Below, piece by piece: positions 53,513 through 62,396 of a stretch of DNA of 64,000 nucleotides. The DNA comes from Phreatobacter aquaticus (GTDB lineage: Bacteria; Pseudomonadota; Alphaproteobacteria; Rhizobiales; Phreatobacteraceae). How positions within the stretch are numbered: position 1 is the first letter of the stretch; the number at the start of each line of letters is the position of its first letter. A program made the position numbers and the translations under genes. A model generated the notes under the pieces. The model was not told the DNA's origin. It worked only from the letters and a program-made list of their open reading frames with translations, and ran no database searches. The stretch is from assembly GCF_005160265.1 (NCBI RefSeq), contig NZ_CP039865.1, positions 4,910,953 through 4,974,952 of the forward strand, read 5' to 3'.

Positions 53513-54286
53513 ATGGGCTTCGACACTGAATTTCGCGCTGTTCCGACCGTCACGATCGGAGGCATGCCGATCACGGTCCTTGGCCGTTCAGCAGCCGCTG
53601 ATCTGATGATCCGGGCGGCGCGGGAACATCCCCGTGGCGGTCGACCACTTTACCTGACCTCCGCCAATGGCGAGGTTCTGGCCCGCGTCGCGGCGGAGCC
53701 AGAGCTGGCGAGCCTGGTGCTGGGCGCCGACCAGATCGTCGCGGACGGACAACCGCTTGTCCTCGCATCGCGCCTGTTCTGCCGCGAGGCCCTGCCTGAA
53801 CGCGTGGCGACCACCGACCTGTTCCACGACGTCGCTGAGCGCGCCGTACCAGCCGGCATCAGCTTCTACCTGTTCGGCGCGACGGAAGAGGAGAACGCCC
53901 GGGCGCTCGCCAATGTGCGCCGGCTCTACCCTGACCTTGTCATTGCCGGCTCGTGCCATGGCTTCCTCAAGGGCGAGGCGCTTGAGGCAAAGCTCGCCGA
54001 GATCGATGCCCTGAAGCCTGACATTCTCTGGCTTGCCATGGGCGTGCCGCACGAACAGCGCTTCGTCCGCGACCATGGCGGCAAGCTCCCCAACATTGGC
54101 GTGATCAAGACCTCCGGCGGCCTGTTCAACTTCCTCTCCGGGACCAACCGGCGGGCGCCGCAATGGATGCAGCGCGCCTCGCTCGAATGGCTCTATCGCA
54201 TCTGGCTCGAACCGCGCCGCCTGTTCTGGCGCTATCTCGTCACCAATCCGAAAGCCCTTTACCTGATGGTGACGCGTTCGGCTTGA
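53513..54286 (+). CDS. WecG/TagA/CpsF family glycosyltransferase
   Basis: A 257-aa GT26 enzyme. Family signatures: TSANGEVLARVAAEPELASL, ADGQPLVLASRLF, the conserved FYLFGATEEENARALANVRR, and PDILWLAMGVPHEQRFVRDH with FNFLSGTNRRAPQWMQRASL. It adds a uronic or aminohexose residue to the lipid-linked unit from a UDP-sugar, peripherally at the inner membrane. It is 14 bases after the GumC gene. Confidence 0.93.
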   Translation: MGFDTEFRAVPTVTIGGMPITVLGRSAAADLMIRAAREHPRGGRPLYLTSANGEVLARVAAEPELASLVLGADQIVADGQPLVLASRLFCREALPERVATTDLFHDVAERAVPAGISFYLFGATEEENARALANVRRLYPDLVIAGSCHGFLKGEALEAKLAEIDALKPDILWLAMGVPHEQRFVRDHGGKLPNIGVIKTSGGLFNFLSGTNRRAPQWMQRASLEWLYRIWLEPRRLFWRYLVTNPKALYLMVTRSA

Positions 54287-54361
54287 CCTGTGGCAGACCG
54301 ACGTTTGATTTCAGGGATCTCGGCTCACCATGGTTTGGCGATTCAGCAAGGGAGACCGATC

Positions 54362-55552
54362 TTGAGCCTTTCCGCCGCGCGCGTCGAGGTCATGCGCCTC
54401 CGTCCAACCTTGCTGCCCGATTTCACCACCACGCGACGCCAGCCGACGCGACCCGTTGAGGCGCGGGACGGCAACTTCGACGCCAAGTTCGATTCCGAGA
54501 CATTGTTCTATGACTGCTTCATCGGGATCCGCGGCCGGATCGTGCTGGTCGGCCCGCCCTTCCTGAACCTCAAGGACGCCCTTCAGGCCGCCACCATCGT
54601 GGCCAACCCGTCCGGCCACGCCTGCAGCTTTGAACTGCGCGAACTCGATCGCCATGGTCAGCTTCATGTCGATGCCCCGGAGGGCACGCGCAGCCTGGTC
54701 ATCACCTCAGCGCTGGGCGACGTGACGATCGACGTCCAACCGAGCGAAGTCGATATCTTCGCCGGCCGGCGTGTGATGTTCACCCAGTCGCGCAACAATG
54801 ATCTCCGTTGGATCCAGGATTGGGTCCGCTTCTCGCGCGATATCCACGGCGCCGACGCGGTTCTCATCTACGACAATGGCTCGACCCGCTACACGCCGCA
54901 GGATCTGGCCGACGCCATCGGCACTCTCGACGGCATCGCCGCAGTCCGCGTCGTCGACTGGCCGTTCAAGTTCGGTCCGCAGGGCATAGACGCCCGGCGC
55001 TACTGGGATTCCGATTTCGGCCAGCACGGTGTTTGGGAACATGCCCGCCGCAGGCTGCTGGAAGCCGCGGCGAGCGTTCAAGGATCCGATGTCGACGAGT
55101 TGGTCCTGACGACCAACGGCCGGAGCCTGTTCGACATTGCCGAAACCTCCGCGACGGGGGTGTTGCGCTACGAGGGCCGCTGGGTCATCGGCCTGGAGGG
55201 ACGCGAGCCTCCGCCGGCGCGCCCGGGACGGCGGCACATCGACTATACGGTCGTGCGCAAGGAGCGTCTCGAGACGCGGTTTGGCGTTGTGAAGGTCGAC
55301 GCCGACCGGTGCCCGCCGAAATGGACCCTGGTGCCCCATCGGATCAAAGACCGGCAGCAGTGGAAGATCCATTCCATCGGCGGTCATCTCGGTTCGCGGC
55401 TGGTGACACGCGAGGTCTCCTATCGCCACTTTCGCGAGATCAGCGACAGCTGGAAATATGAGCGGATGGGCAGGGAGGCATTCGACCCCGCCCGCCATGA
55501 GGACGATGCCGAGATGCAGGCCCTGGTCCAGCGCGTCAACTGGGATCGCTGA
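54362..55552 (+). CDS. GT92/GT2_4-like glycosyltransferase
   Basis: A protein of 396 aa by a TTG start at 54362 with AAGGGAG seven bases upstream; an ATG at 54290 is the alternative but overlaps less convincing sequence. The core reads MFTQSRNNDLRWIQDWVRFS + RDIHGADAVLIYDNGSTRY, the GT92/'Glyco_tranf_2_4' pattern in which D-N-x-S binds the nucleotide sugar. RHFREISDSWKYERM near the C-terminus is also typical. It is probably a polysaccharide side-chain glycosyltransferase, the last of the plus-strand set. Confidence 0.65.
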   Translation: MSLSAARVEVMRLRPTLLPDFTTTRRQPTRPVEARDGNFDAKFDSETLFYDCFIGIRGRIVLVGPPFLNLKDALQAATIVANPSGHACSFELRELDRHGQLHVDAPEGTRSLVITSALGDVTIDVQPSEVDIFAGRRVMFTQSRNNDLRWIQDWVRFSRDIHGADAVLIYDNGSTRYTPQDLADAIGTLDGIAAVRVVDWPFKFGPQGIDARRYWDSDFGQHGVWEHARRRLLEAAASVQGSDVDELVLTTNGRSLFDIAETSATGVLRYEGRWVIGLEGREPPPARPGRRHIDYTVVRKERLETRFGVVKVDADRCPPKWTLVPHRIKDRQQWKIHSIGGHLGSRLVTREVSYRHFREISDSWKYERMGREAFDPARHEDDAEMQALVQRVNWDR

Positions 55553-55605
55553 CTGCGATCCTTGCAACTACTCCCCTTGCGCCCTGCCCCGGCAAAGCGG
55601 TCAGT

Positions 55606-57042
55606 TCAGTCCGCTGGAGCAGCGTGGTTTCTTGAGCGCAGGCGCTTGAGCAGGATCGAGCGGATATCGGCGACATCCAGCACCAGCACGGCCACTCCAT
55701 AGGCGCCGATCCCGGTCAGCACGCTGACGATGAAACCGAATATGCTGTTGGATGGGTCGCTCCACTCGATCAAGGCGGTCGGCACCGCCATGGCGGTCAC
55801 CGCCACGACGACCTTCAGGATCGGTTCCCAGGCGAAGGGAAGCGGGTGGGCTTGCCGGGACAGGAAGAAGCCGGCGGCGACACCCACCGCTTCGGCGAGC
55901 ACCAGCGACATGGCAGCCCCCTTCAGGCCGAACGGGCCGACCAGAAAGACCATCGCGACCACGTTGACGACGAGGGATGCCGCCCCATGGAACACCATTA
56001 GCATGGGCTTCTTGGCAAGGTGGAAGCTGACCTGGACGAACTGCATCGAGATCGTCTGGAACAGCCAGGCGAAGACCAGGATCGGAATGAGACCGGCGGC
56101 GGTATCCCGGAATTCGGGGCCGAGGATCAGAGCCGCGAGATGCGGCGCGACCAGGGCGAGGCCAACGACGGCGGGGAGCACGACGGCGAGCAGCAATTCG
56201 CCGCTCTTCGTCAGATGCCGGTCGACCGCGGCCGGGCCATCTTCCGCAAGCGAGCGGATCGCCATCGGCACCACAGCGGACGCGACCGACAGGGCCGGAA
56301 AGGTGATGATCTGCCGGGTTAGGTCGGCGGCCGCGCCATAGACACCGGCGGCATGGTCGCCGAGCAGATAGGCAACCAGCAGTCGGTCGAGCGCGGAGTG
56401 CAGCGCGAAGACGCCACCCGAAAGCGCCATCGGCACCCCGAAGCGCATCATCTGGCGGAACGCCTCGCGGTCGAACGGCTTGATCGGACCCCGCCAGACC
56501 GCTGGCGAGAAGCACAGCGCCGACATCAGATAGCCGCCAGCGACGCCGGCAATCAGGCCGAAGCCCCCGAAGCCGGCATGGACGAAGGCCAGAGACAACC
56601 CGATGGCAATGACCGCCCGGAAAATCGTGGCGCGCATGTAGGAACCGGCCTGCAGACGGGCCCGCAGGATCTCCTGTCCCAGTTCGAACAAGCCGAGAGC
56701 CAGTGCCAGCGTGATGGCGACAGCCGCGCGCTCGAACGGAATGCCTGCGATAAAGACCGTTATGGCCAGCGCCACCGGCGTTGTTGCAACGGACACGCCA
56801 TAGGCCGCAAGAGCGGTCAGCCGGATATCGGTCGCCTCACCCTCGGACTCGAAACGCAGGATCGAGAGGCGCACCCAGGTGAACAGCAGCGCCGACACGA
56901 TTCCCGCCAGGCCCATGCCGACGACATAGACGCCGTATTCGGCCGGGCTCAGCATGCGCGTGAACAGGATCACCGCGAGGAAGCCGAGCGCCGCCGAGGT
57001 TCCGTGCGCGACCATGTAGGTGGATGTCTGGCGGAGCAGCAT
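55606..57042 (-). CDS. Polysaccharide flippase (Wzx/MOP superfamily)
   Basis: A 478-aa membrane protein with about fourteen hydrophobic segments, starting at 57042 (MLLRQTSTYMVAHGTSAALG). LSPAEYGVYVVG and the pattern of charged loops fit the PST/MOP exporter family, which flips lipid-linked repeat units to the periplasm. The start codon overlaps the xylanase stop by one base (TGATG), so both are translated together. An upstream extension in the same frame lies inside the xylanase gene and is not used. Confidence 0.9.
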   Translation of the reverse strand: MLLRQTSTYMVAHGTSAALGFLAVILFTRMLSPAEYGVYVVGMGLAGIVSALLFTWVRLSILRFESEGEATDIRLTALAAYGVSVATTPVALAITVFIAGIPFERAAVAITLALALGLFELGQEILRARLQAGSYMRATIFRAVIAIGLSLAFVHAGFGGFGLIAGVAGGYLMSALCFSPAVWRGPIKPFDREAFRQMMRFGVPMALSGGVFALHSALDRLLVAYLLGDHAAGVYGAAADLTRQIITFPALSVASAVVPMAIRSLAEDGPAAVDRHLTKSGELLLAVVLPAVVGLALVAPHLAALILGPEFRDTAAGLIPILVFAWLFQTISMQFVQVSFHLAKKPMLMVFHGAASLVVNVVAMVFLVGPFGLKGAAMSLVLAEAVGVAAGFFLSRQAHPLPFAWEPILKVVVAVTAMAVPTALIEWSDPSNSIFGFIVSVLTGIGAYGVAVLVLDVADIRSILLKRLRSRNHAAPAD

Positions 57043-58145
57043 CAGCGCGGGTCCTTGGCGAAATGCTCGATCACCCGCATCAGTAGCTTCGGCTGATAGG
57101 CCTCGTCGAATGGCAACGGCCGATTGGCGAGACCGTCCGTCCGTTTGAACCAGAGCGGCACCCACGTGTACTTGTCGGTGATGCCCCAGGTGAGAATGGC
57201 CTTCGGACGGGCAACCGTCTGGATCGCCTGCAGGAAGTCATAGGCGCGCGCCGCCGCCATGGCATCGCGCAGATCCGGCGGGCCTGGCAGCTTGTTATCA
57301 ATGACGTCGAGCTCGGTCACCAGCACGTCAAGACCCATGGAACGGATCTCGGCGATGAAGGCCGACAGCCCGTCGCGATCGATCGCCACTTCGCCGCGCA
57401 GGTGGCCCTGCAGCCCGATCGCATGGAGCGGCGTGTTGCGCAGCTTGAGATCGCGGATCAGCCGCAGGAAGGCCTCGCGCTTGCGGCGGAACCGGTCACC
57501 GACATATTCGATGTCATATTCGTTCATCACCAGCTGAGCCTGCGGATCGATCCGCGCGGCGGTACGCAGCGCCAGCGCGATATGCGCTTCGCCCATGCGC
57601 TGCTGCCAGATGCTCGGGCGGATGTCGGACCGGCTCGCCGGATCGTCCGGAATCGGCTCGTTGATCACATCCCAGCTCTTGATGCGCCCGCGATAGCGTC
57701 CCATCACCGTCTCGATATGGCCTACCAGTTCGCGCTCGGCCTCGGTGCTCGAACCGATCGTCTTGGTCCACTCCGGCATCGCGCCATACCAGACCAGCGT
57801 GTGACCACGCATCTCCATGCCATTCTGGCGCGCAAACGCCATGTGCCGGTCCGGCTGGTCGAAGACGAAGCTCTCCCGTGTCGGGCGGATGTCCGCCCAT
57901 TTCAGGCCACCCTCGCCGACGATCTGGCGGCAATGGGCGATCAGCGCCGAGCGGTAGGCGGGCTCGTTCTGGAACGGCCAGTCCCGGATTGCCGCGCCGA
58001 ACGGAATCGCCCAATCGGCCGAGCGCGGGCGGTCTGAGGCCGCAGCCGGCGACGTCAGCAGCGTCCCCAATGGAGACGACGCGCCGATGGCAAGGCCAAA
58101 GGCGGTCTTCAAACTGGTCAGCAACGTATCGCGGCGGGACAGCAT
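57042..58145 (-). CDS. GH10 endo-1,4-beta-xylanase-like glycoside hydrolase
   Basis: A 367-aa enzyme. It begins MLSRRDTLLTSLKTAFGLAI with a twin-Arg-like SRRDT stretch and a hydrophobic export signal (about 10-36). The GH10 barrel follows. Acid/base Glu163 in SWDVINEPIPDD and nucleophile Glu279 in VLVTELDVID are present, as are LKWADIRPTRESFVF and RGHTLVWY. It hydrolyses beta-1,4-linked pentose/hexose backbones in the periplasm or outside. Cotranslation with the flippase suggests it processes the cell's own polysaccharide rather than degrading plant xylan. Confidence 0.88.
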   Translation of the reverse strand: MLSRRDTLLTSLKTAFGLAIGASSPLGTLLTSPAAASDRPRSADWAIPFGAAIRDWPFQNEPAYRSALIAHCRQIVGEGGLKWADIRPTRESFVFDQPDRHMAFARQNGMEMRGHTLVWYGAMPEWTKTIGSSTEAERELVGHIETVMGRYRGRIKSWDVINEPIPDDPASRSDIRPSIWQQRMGEAHIALALRTAARIDPQAQLVMNEYDIEYVGDRFRRKREAFLRLIRDLKLRNTPLHAIGLQGHLRGEVAIDRDGLSAFIAEIRSMGLDVLVTELDVIDNKLPGPPDLRDAMAAARAYDFLQAIQTVARPKAILTWGITDKYTWVPLWFKRTDGLANRPLPFDEAYQPKLLMRVIEHFAKDPR

Positions 58146-58305
58146 GGCATTCCTCCGGGCTCCCCCACGCAACTCCTATACCGGATCCGGGCGACGGGCG
58201 CCGGATGAGGTGACGCACCCGTCGCGCTCGACGAAGCCACGGAAATTGCTCTACAAAGATCGACTAACCAAATTCTGACAGGCCAGACGCAGGCAAGAGG
58301 GGCAC

Positions 58306-59280
58306 ATGGCAAAGGCGATCCGTATCCACAAACCGGGCGGACCGGAGGCGATGGTCCATGAAGACGTCGCGATGAAGCCCCCGGGCCCGGGCGAGGCCTA
58401 TATCCGCCAGACCGCCATTGGCGTGAACTTCATCGACATCTACCAGCGCTCCGGCATCTACCAATTGCCAAGCCTGCCGCACGGCATCGGAATGGAGGCG
58501 GCGGGCGTGGTCGAGTCGGTCGGCCCAGGTGTCACCGAGGTCAAGGCCGGCGATCGCGTCGCCTATGCCGGTGGGCCGCCCGGCGCCTATGCCGAGAAGC
58601 GCATGATTCCCGCGGCGACGCTGGTCAAGCTGCCGAAGGCGATCGACGACAAGACCGCAGCCTGCATCATGCTGCAGGGAATGACGGCCCGCTATCTCCT
58701 CAAGGAAACCTATCAGGTGAAGAAGGGCGACTACGTTCTTGTTCACGCCGCCGCCGGCGGCATGGGCCTGATCCTCTGCCAATGGGCGAAGGCGCTGGGC
58801 GCCATCGTCATCGGCACGACCTCGACGGAGGAGAAAGCCAAGCTCGCGGCGAAGAACGGCTGCAAGTTCCCAATTCTCTACACATCGGAGGATTTCGTCG
58901 CCCGCGTGAAAGAGATCACCGGCGGCAAGGGCGTGCAGGTCGTCTATGATGGCGTCGGCAAGGACACGTTCCTGAAGTCGCTGGAATGCCTGGCCTCGCG
59001 CGGACATCTGGTTCTGTTCGGCGCGGCCTCCGGCGCGCCCGACCCGATCTCGCCGAGCGCCTTGCAGCCGAAATCAGCTTCGCTGACCCGCCCGACGCTG
59101 TTCCACTATGTGGCAACGCGGAAGGACCTCCTCGCCAACGCGAAGGACGTGTTCGAGGTCGTCAGCGACGGTACGGTGAAGATCCAGAAGCCCAAGGAAT
59201 ATGCGCTGAAGGATGTCGCCAAGGCCCACCAGGACCTGAACGGGCGCAAGACCACTGGCTCGATCATCCTGATCCCCTGA
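58306..59280 (+). CDS. Quinone oxidoreductase (NADPH:quinone reductase, QOR family)
   Basis: A 324-aa zinc-free MDR-family enzyme. N-terminal GroES-like fold (MAKAIRIHKPGGPEAMVHED), GMEAAGVVESVGPGVTEVKA, and the NADPH Rossmann motif VHAAAGGMGLILCQWAKALG. It reduces quinones using NADPH. The terminal K.TTGSIILIP is typical of bacterial qor products. It stands alone, divergent from the xylanase and convergent with the TMEM43 gene. Confidence 0.92.
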   Translation: MAKAIRIHKPGGPEAMVHEDVAMKPPGPGEAYIRQTAIGVNFIDIYQRSGIYQLPSLPHGIGMEAAGVVESVGPGVTEVKAGDRVAYAGGPPGAYAEKRMIPAATLVKLPKAIDDKTAACIMLQGMTARYLLKETYQVKKGDYVLVHAAAGGMGLILCQWAKALGAIVIGTTSTEEKAKLAAKNGCKFPILYTSEDFVARVKEITGGKGVQVVYDGVGKDTFLKSLECLASRGHLVLFGAASGAPDPISPSALQPKSASLTRPTLFHYVATRKDLLANAKDVFEVVSDGTVKIQKPKEYALKDVAKAHQDLNGRKTTGSIILIP

Positions 59281-59284
59281 ACTG

Positions 59285-59311
59285 AAAACGGCGCCGGTTC
59301 GCCCGGCGCCG
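59285..59311 (-). terminator. Rho-independent terminator after the TMEM43 gene
   Basis: On the minus strand CGGCGCCGG-GCGAA-CCGGCGCCG (59311-59289), a nine-pair GC stem, is followed by TTTT (59288-59285). It lies 13 bases after the TMEM43 stop. The hairpin could also serve the convergent qor gene. Confidence 0.9.
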
Positions 59312-59323
59312 ATCTCATGTCGA

Positions 59324-60796
59324 TCAGCCGTTGGACCTGGGGCCGATCCCTGGCGGCACGTTGAGGAATGACGACCCACCGGACGGCGCGGGCTGACCCG
59401 GCGCTGGGTAGCCCTGCTGAGGCGGCGGCGACTGGGGATAGCCCTGCGGCGCATAGCCCTGTGCCGGATAGCCCTGGCCCTGCGCGGGATAGGGCTGCGG
59501 CGGATAACCCTGCGGCGGATAGGGCTGCGCCATCTGCGGCATCCCCGCTGCAGCGAAGGCTGGAGCAGGCTGCGGGGCGCCGCCGGCCGCGCGACGGCGT
59601 TCGGCCAGCACCTTCAAGCCATAGGCTGCGGCAACGCCAGCGACGATCAGGCCGATCGACATCACCGGCCGGTGCCAGAACCACGCGATCGCGACCGTCG
59701 GCAGATAGACGACGAAGGTCAGTGCGAAGGCGATCAGGCCGGCGCCGGCTGCCATAGCACTGCCGAGGATCGGAATGATGTCAGCGAGGATCACGAAGGG
59801 CCGGAGCACCAGGAAGAAGCCGATGAACATCACGAGGAAGGCCACACCGCGCAGGATCCAGGTGAGGATGCGGTTGGCTTCCTGCGCATGGGCGAACAGT
59901 TCCTGCGAGGTCTTGATGCCGGTCTCGGCCAGGAAGACCTGCCGTTCGTTGGCGGCGATATAGGGCCCGAAACCGCGGCCAACCTGACGGCCGACAATGC
60001 TGACCGGCCCCTCGGGCAGGATCATGTAGGTGATCCTGAGATCGCCGATCTGGGCATTCTGCGCATCGTCACCGACATAGACACTGCCGTCGGAAATCCG
60101 CGCCCGGTTGTTGAAGCGCTGGTTGAAGGGTCCCAACGCCTGCTGCGTCAGGTCGAAGCGGCGCTGGGCACCGCTGCCGAACAGGCCGATGACCCGCTCG
60201 TCCGCCGTGAAGCCGCCGATGGTTGCGTCAGGCGAGGTCTGGGTGCGCCCGGTCAGCGGCATGCGCGGATTGCGGTGGCTGTCGGCCTGGCGGAAGCGTG
60301 AGGAATCGATCGGACGGTCCGACCAAACCCGCTCATAGGAATAGGTGGTGGTGCGCGTCTGTGAGCCACCGACATTGCTGCGGCTCTCGGTCTTCTGTTC
60401 CTCTTTCCACTGGAACATCTCGACCCGGCGTTCGATGCGCACCGCCTGGGTCCGGACCTGGAAATCCTCGTCGCCGACCTGCGACCGCGACCTGAGGTCG
60501 CCTGTCGTGAAGATCAGCTTGCCCTCATTGGCGGGATTGACCTGCGCCGAGGGGACGGTGACCGTCACCGAAGCCCCCTCATTGAGCGCGCGGGTGGTGC
60601 CGATGGCTCGGCCCTCGTTCCAGAAAATGCCCCAGACCGTGGCTGCAACCAGTCCCAGGCCGATCAGGATGCCGACCAGCGACTGCATCAGCCGTTGGAA
60701 GAAGCCGACATGTTCCGTCGTGCTGTCACCATCGACGCCGTCGGAAACACTGTCCGAGGACGTGTTCGACCAGCCGCCATCCGAGTCCATGCTCAT
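59324..60796 (-). CDS. TMEM43 family membrane protein
   Basis: A 490-aa homologue of the eukaryotic inner-nuclear-membrane protein LUMA. One N-terminal membrane segment (about 36-60), a long soluble domain (about 65-300; LNEGASVTVTV, RRVEMFQWKEEQKTESRSNVG, DERVIGLFGSGAQRRFDL), then three hydrophobic segments (about 305-390). The last 100 residues are repeats of PQGYPPQPYPAQGQGYPAQG type. Bacterial members have no known role. The Gly-Gln-Pro tail resembles low-complexity adhesion or condensate-forming tails. It is monocistronic, with a strong terminator. Confidence 0.88.
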   Translation of the reverse strand: MSMDSDGGWSNTSSDSVSDGVDGDSTTEHVGFFQRLMQSLVGILIGLGLVAATVWGIFWNEGRAIGTTRALNEGASVTVTVPSAQVNPANEGKLIFTTGDLRSRSQVGDEDFQVRTQAVRIERRVEMFQWKEEQKTESRSNVGGSQTRTTTYSYERVWSDRPIDSSRFRQADSHRNPRMPLTGRTQTSPDATIGGFTADERVIGLFGSGAQRRFDLTQQALGPFNQRFNNRARISDGSVYVGDDAQNAQIGDLRITYMILPEGPVSIVGRQVGRGFGPYIAANERQVFLAETGIKTSQELFAHAQEANRILTWILRGVAFLVMFIGFFLVLRPFVILADIIPILGSAMAAGAGLIAFALTFVVYLPTVAIAWFWHRPVMSIGLIVAGVAAAYGLKVLAERRRAAGGAPQPAPAFAAAGMPQMAQPYPPQGYPPQPYPAQGQGYPAQGYAPQGYPQSPPPQQGYPAPGQPAPSGGSSFLNVPPGIGPRSNG

Positions 60797-60915
60797 GGAA
60801 TTCCCCCGTAATCCACATAGGATGGACGACTAAGCCGCCCTTCTGTTTCAGGCCTGCGTCATGGGGCAAATGGGGTGTTTCTCCGCTCCCCGTCACGCCG
60901 CCCGGGGGCCCCGGT

Positions 60916-61638
60916 TCAAGGGGCCGAAATCAGCCGGTAGCCGATGCCCCGCACGGTCTGCAGATGCGTCGGATTGGCGGGATCGACCTCGATCTTCCGC
61001 CTGAGCCGATTGACCTGCACATCGACGGTGCGCTCGTTGATATCACCGCCGGGTGCTGCGAGATCGTAGCGCGGCACGGTCTCACCGGGCTTCACCGAGA
61101 GGACCCGCAGCATGTCCTTCTCGCGATCGGTCAGCCGGATCAGTTCGTCACCGCGCTTCAGCTCCAGCCGGCCGATGTGGAAATGGAAGTCGCCGAAACG
61201 CACCGATTCCACCGCCGGCTGCTGAACCGGCATGGCGCGCCGCAGAATGCCGCCAATCCGCAGGATCAGTTCGCGCGGCTCGAACGGCTTCGGCAGATAG
61301 TCGTCTGCGCCGATCTCAAGCCCGGTGATGCGATCGGAAGGCTCCGAGCGCGCAGTCAGCATCAGGATCGGCACCTCGGCCGCCTGTTCCGTCTTGCCGG
61401 CCCGAATGGCGCGGGCGAGGTCGAAGCCCGTCTCGCCAGGCATCATGACGTCGAGGATCAGAAGGTCGAAGGTCAGGCCATTGAGCCGTCCCCTGGCCGC
61501 CTTGGCATGTTCCGCGGTGGTCACCCGGTAGCCGTTATTGGTCAGGAAGCGCGCCAGCGTCTGCCGGATCACCCGGTCATCATCGACCACCAGCAGGTGA
61601 GGCGCCTCGTCGGAGGGCATCTTGGCCGCCACGCTCAT
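60916..61638 (-). CDS. petR: OmpR-family response regulator, PetR-like
   Basis: A 240-aa transcription factor with a receiver domain (DD at 19-20 in VVDDDRV, phosphoacceptor Asp63 in LILDVMMPG, Lys in LPKPFEP) and a winged-helix C-terminus (INERTVDVQVNRLRRKIEVD, LQTVRGIGYRL). The gene follows a MarR-type gene by four bases, the arrangement of petP-petR in Rhodobacter capsulatus, where the pair is needed for cytochrome bc1 expression. The histidine kinase is not adjacent. The assignment is by architecture and context. Confidence 0.8.
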   Translation of the reverse strand: MSVAAKMPSDEAPHLLVVDDDRVIRQTLARFLTNNGYRVTTAEHAKAARGRLNGLTFDLLILDVMMPGETGFDLARAIRAGKTEQAAEVPILMLTARSEPSDRITGLEIGADDYLPKPFEPRELILRIGGILRRAMPVQQPAVESVRFGDFHFHIGRLELKRGDELIRLTDREKDMLRVLSVKPGETVPRYDLAAPGGDINERTVDVQVNRLRRKIEVDPANPTHLQTVRGIGYRLISAP

Positions 61639-61642
61639 CGCG

Positions 61643-62200
61643 TCATCGCTCCTTGCCCTTCTGCCCCAGCAGGTCAGCCTGGGTGATCAGACGGGTTACG
61701 CCCTCGCGCTCGTCGGGATTGATCATCGCGAACAGGAAGCGGGTGACCATGTCGCGCGAGGCTCCCGACACCTGCAGCGCCCGTGCAAAGCGATCAGCCT
61801 GGAGCCGGGACAGTTCCAGCGCCAAGGCCTTGCCCTTCTCGGTAACGGTCAGCAGCCGCTGCCGCCGGTCAACCTGGCCCTCGCGCTGCAGGATGAACCC
61901 CTGCTCGACCAGCTCGCGCAGCACCCGCGCCAGGCTCTGCTTGGTGATCTTGAGAATGTCGAGCAGGTCTGCCACGCGAATTTCGGGATGCCGGTCGACA
62001 AAGTACAAAACCCGATGGTGCGCGCGCCCGAACTGGAACCTTTCGAGCACGTGATCGGGGTCGCCGACGAAGTCGCGATAGGCGAAAAAGAGCAGCTCTA
62101 TCAAATCGTAAGCAGGCTCCCGCGGGCCCGCCTCGCTTGCCGCCCGCTCCAAACCGCCGGATGGCCGGCGCTGGGCCGGCGAGACATTTATGTCAGCCAT
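61643..62200 (-). CDS. petP: MarR-family regulator, PetP-like
   Basis: A 185-aa winged-helix protein; helices RHPEIRVADLLDILKITKQS + LARVLRELVEQGFI, wing EGQVDRRQRLLTVTEKGKAL. The extended C-terminus (SGASRDMVTRFLFAMINPDE) is typical of the PetP group. It is translated just before petR and divergent from ilvE. A 21-base palindrome covers its start codon (62189-62209), suggesting autorepression. Confidence 0.8.
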   Translation of the reverse strand: MADINVSPAQRRPSGGLERAASEAGPREPAYDLIELLFFAYRDFVGDPDHVLERFQFGRAHHRVLYFVDRHPEIRVADLLDILKITKQSLARVLRELVEQGFILQREGQVDRRQRLLTVTEKGKALALELSRLQADRFARALQVSGASRDMVTRFLFAMINPDEREGVTRLITQADLLGQKGKER

Positions 62201-62209
62201 GTTGACATA
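62189..62209 (-). promoter_or_regulatory. Palindrome over the petP start codon, candidate operator
   Basis: TATGTCA-N7-TGACATA is a perfect 7-base inverted repeat whose centre covers the ATG of petP (62198-62200). MarR dimers bind such sites, and a bound protein here would block both initiation and translation-start access. It also lies in the control region of the divergent ilvE. Confidence 0.5.
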
Positions 62210-62396
62210 TTCGATGCCGATTGTTACTCATTTGCCCGCATTCACGAAACGATCGTACCGAAACGGCCTTATTGCCGTGCCGAGAATCGCCTCTGACGGC
62301 GTCTCTCACGACCTTCAGGTTAACCGGACACGATCCGCTTCGCAAAACGGTGCCCGCGGCCCTTGTGGACCCGGCATCATCGAGGAGGAGAAGACC

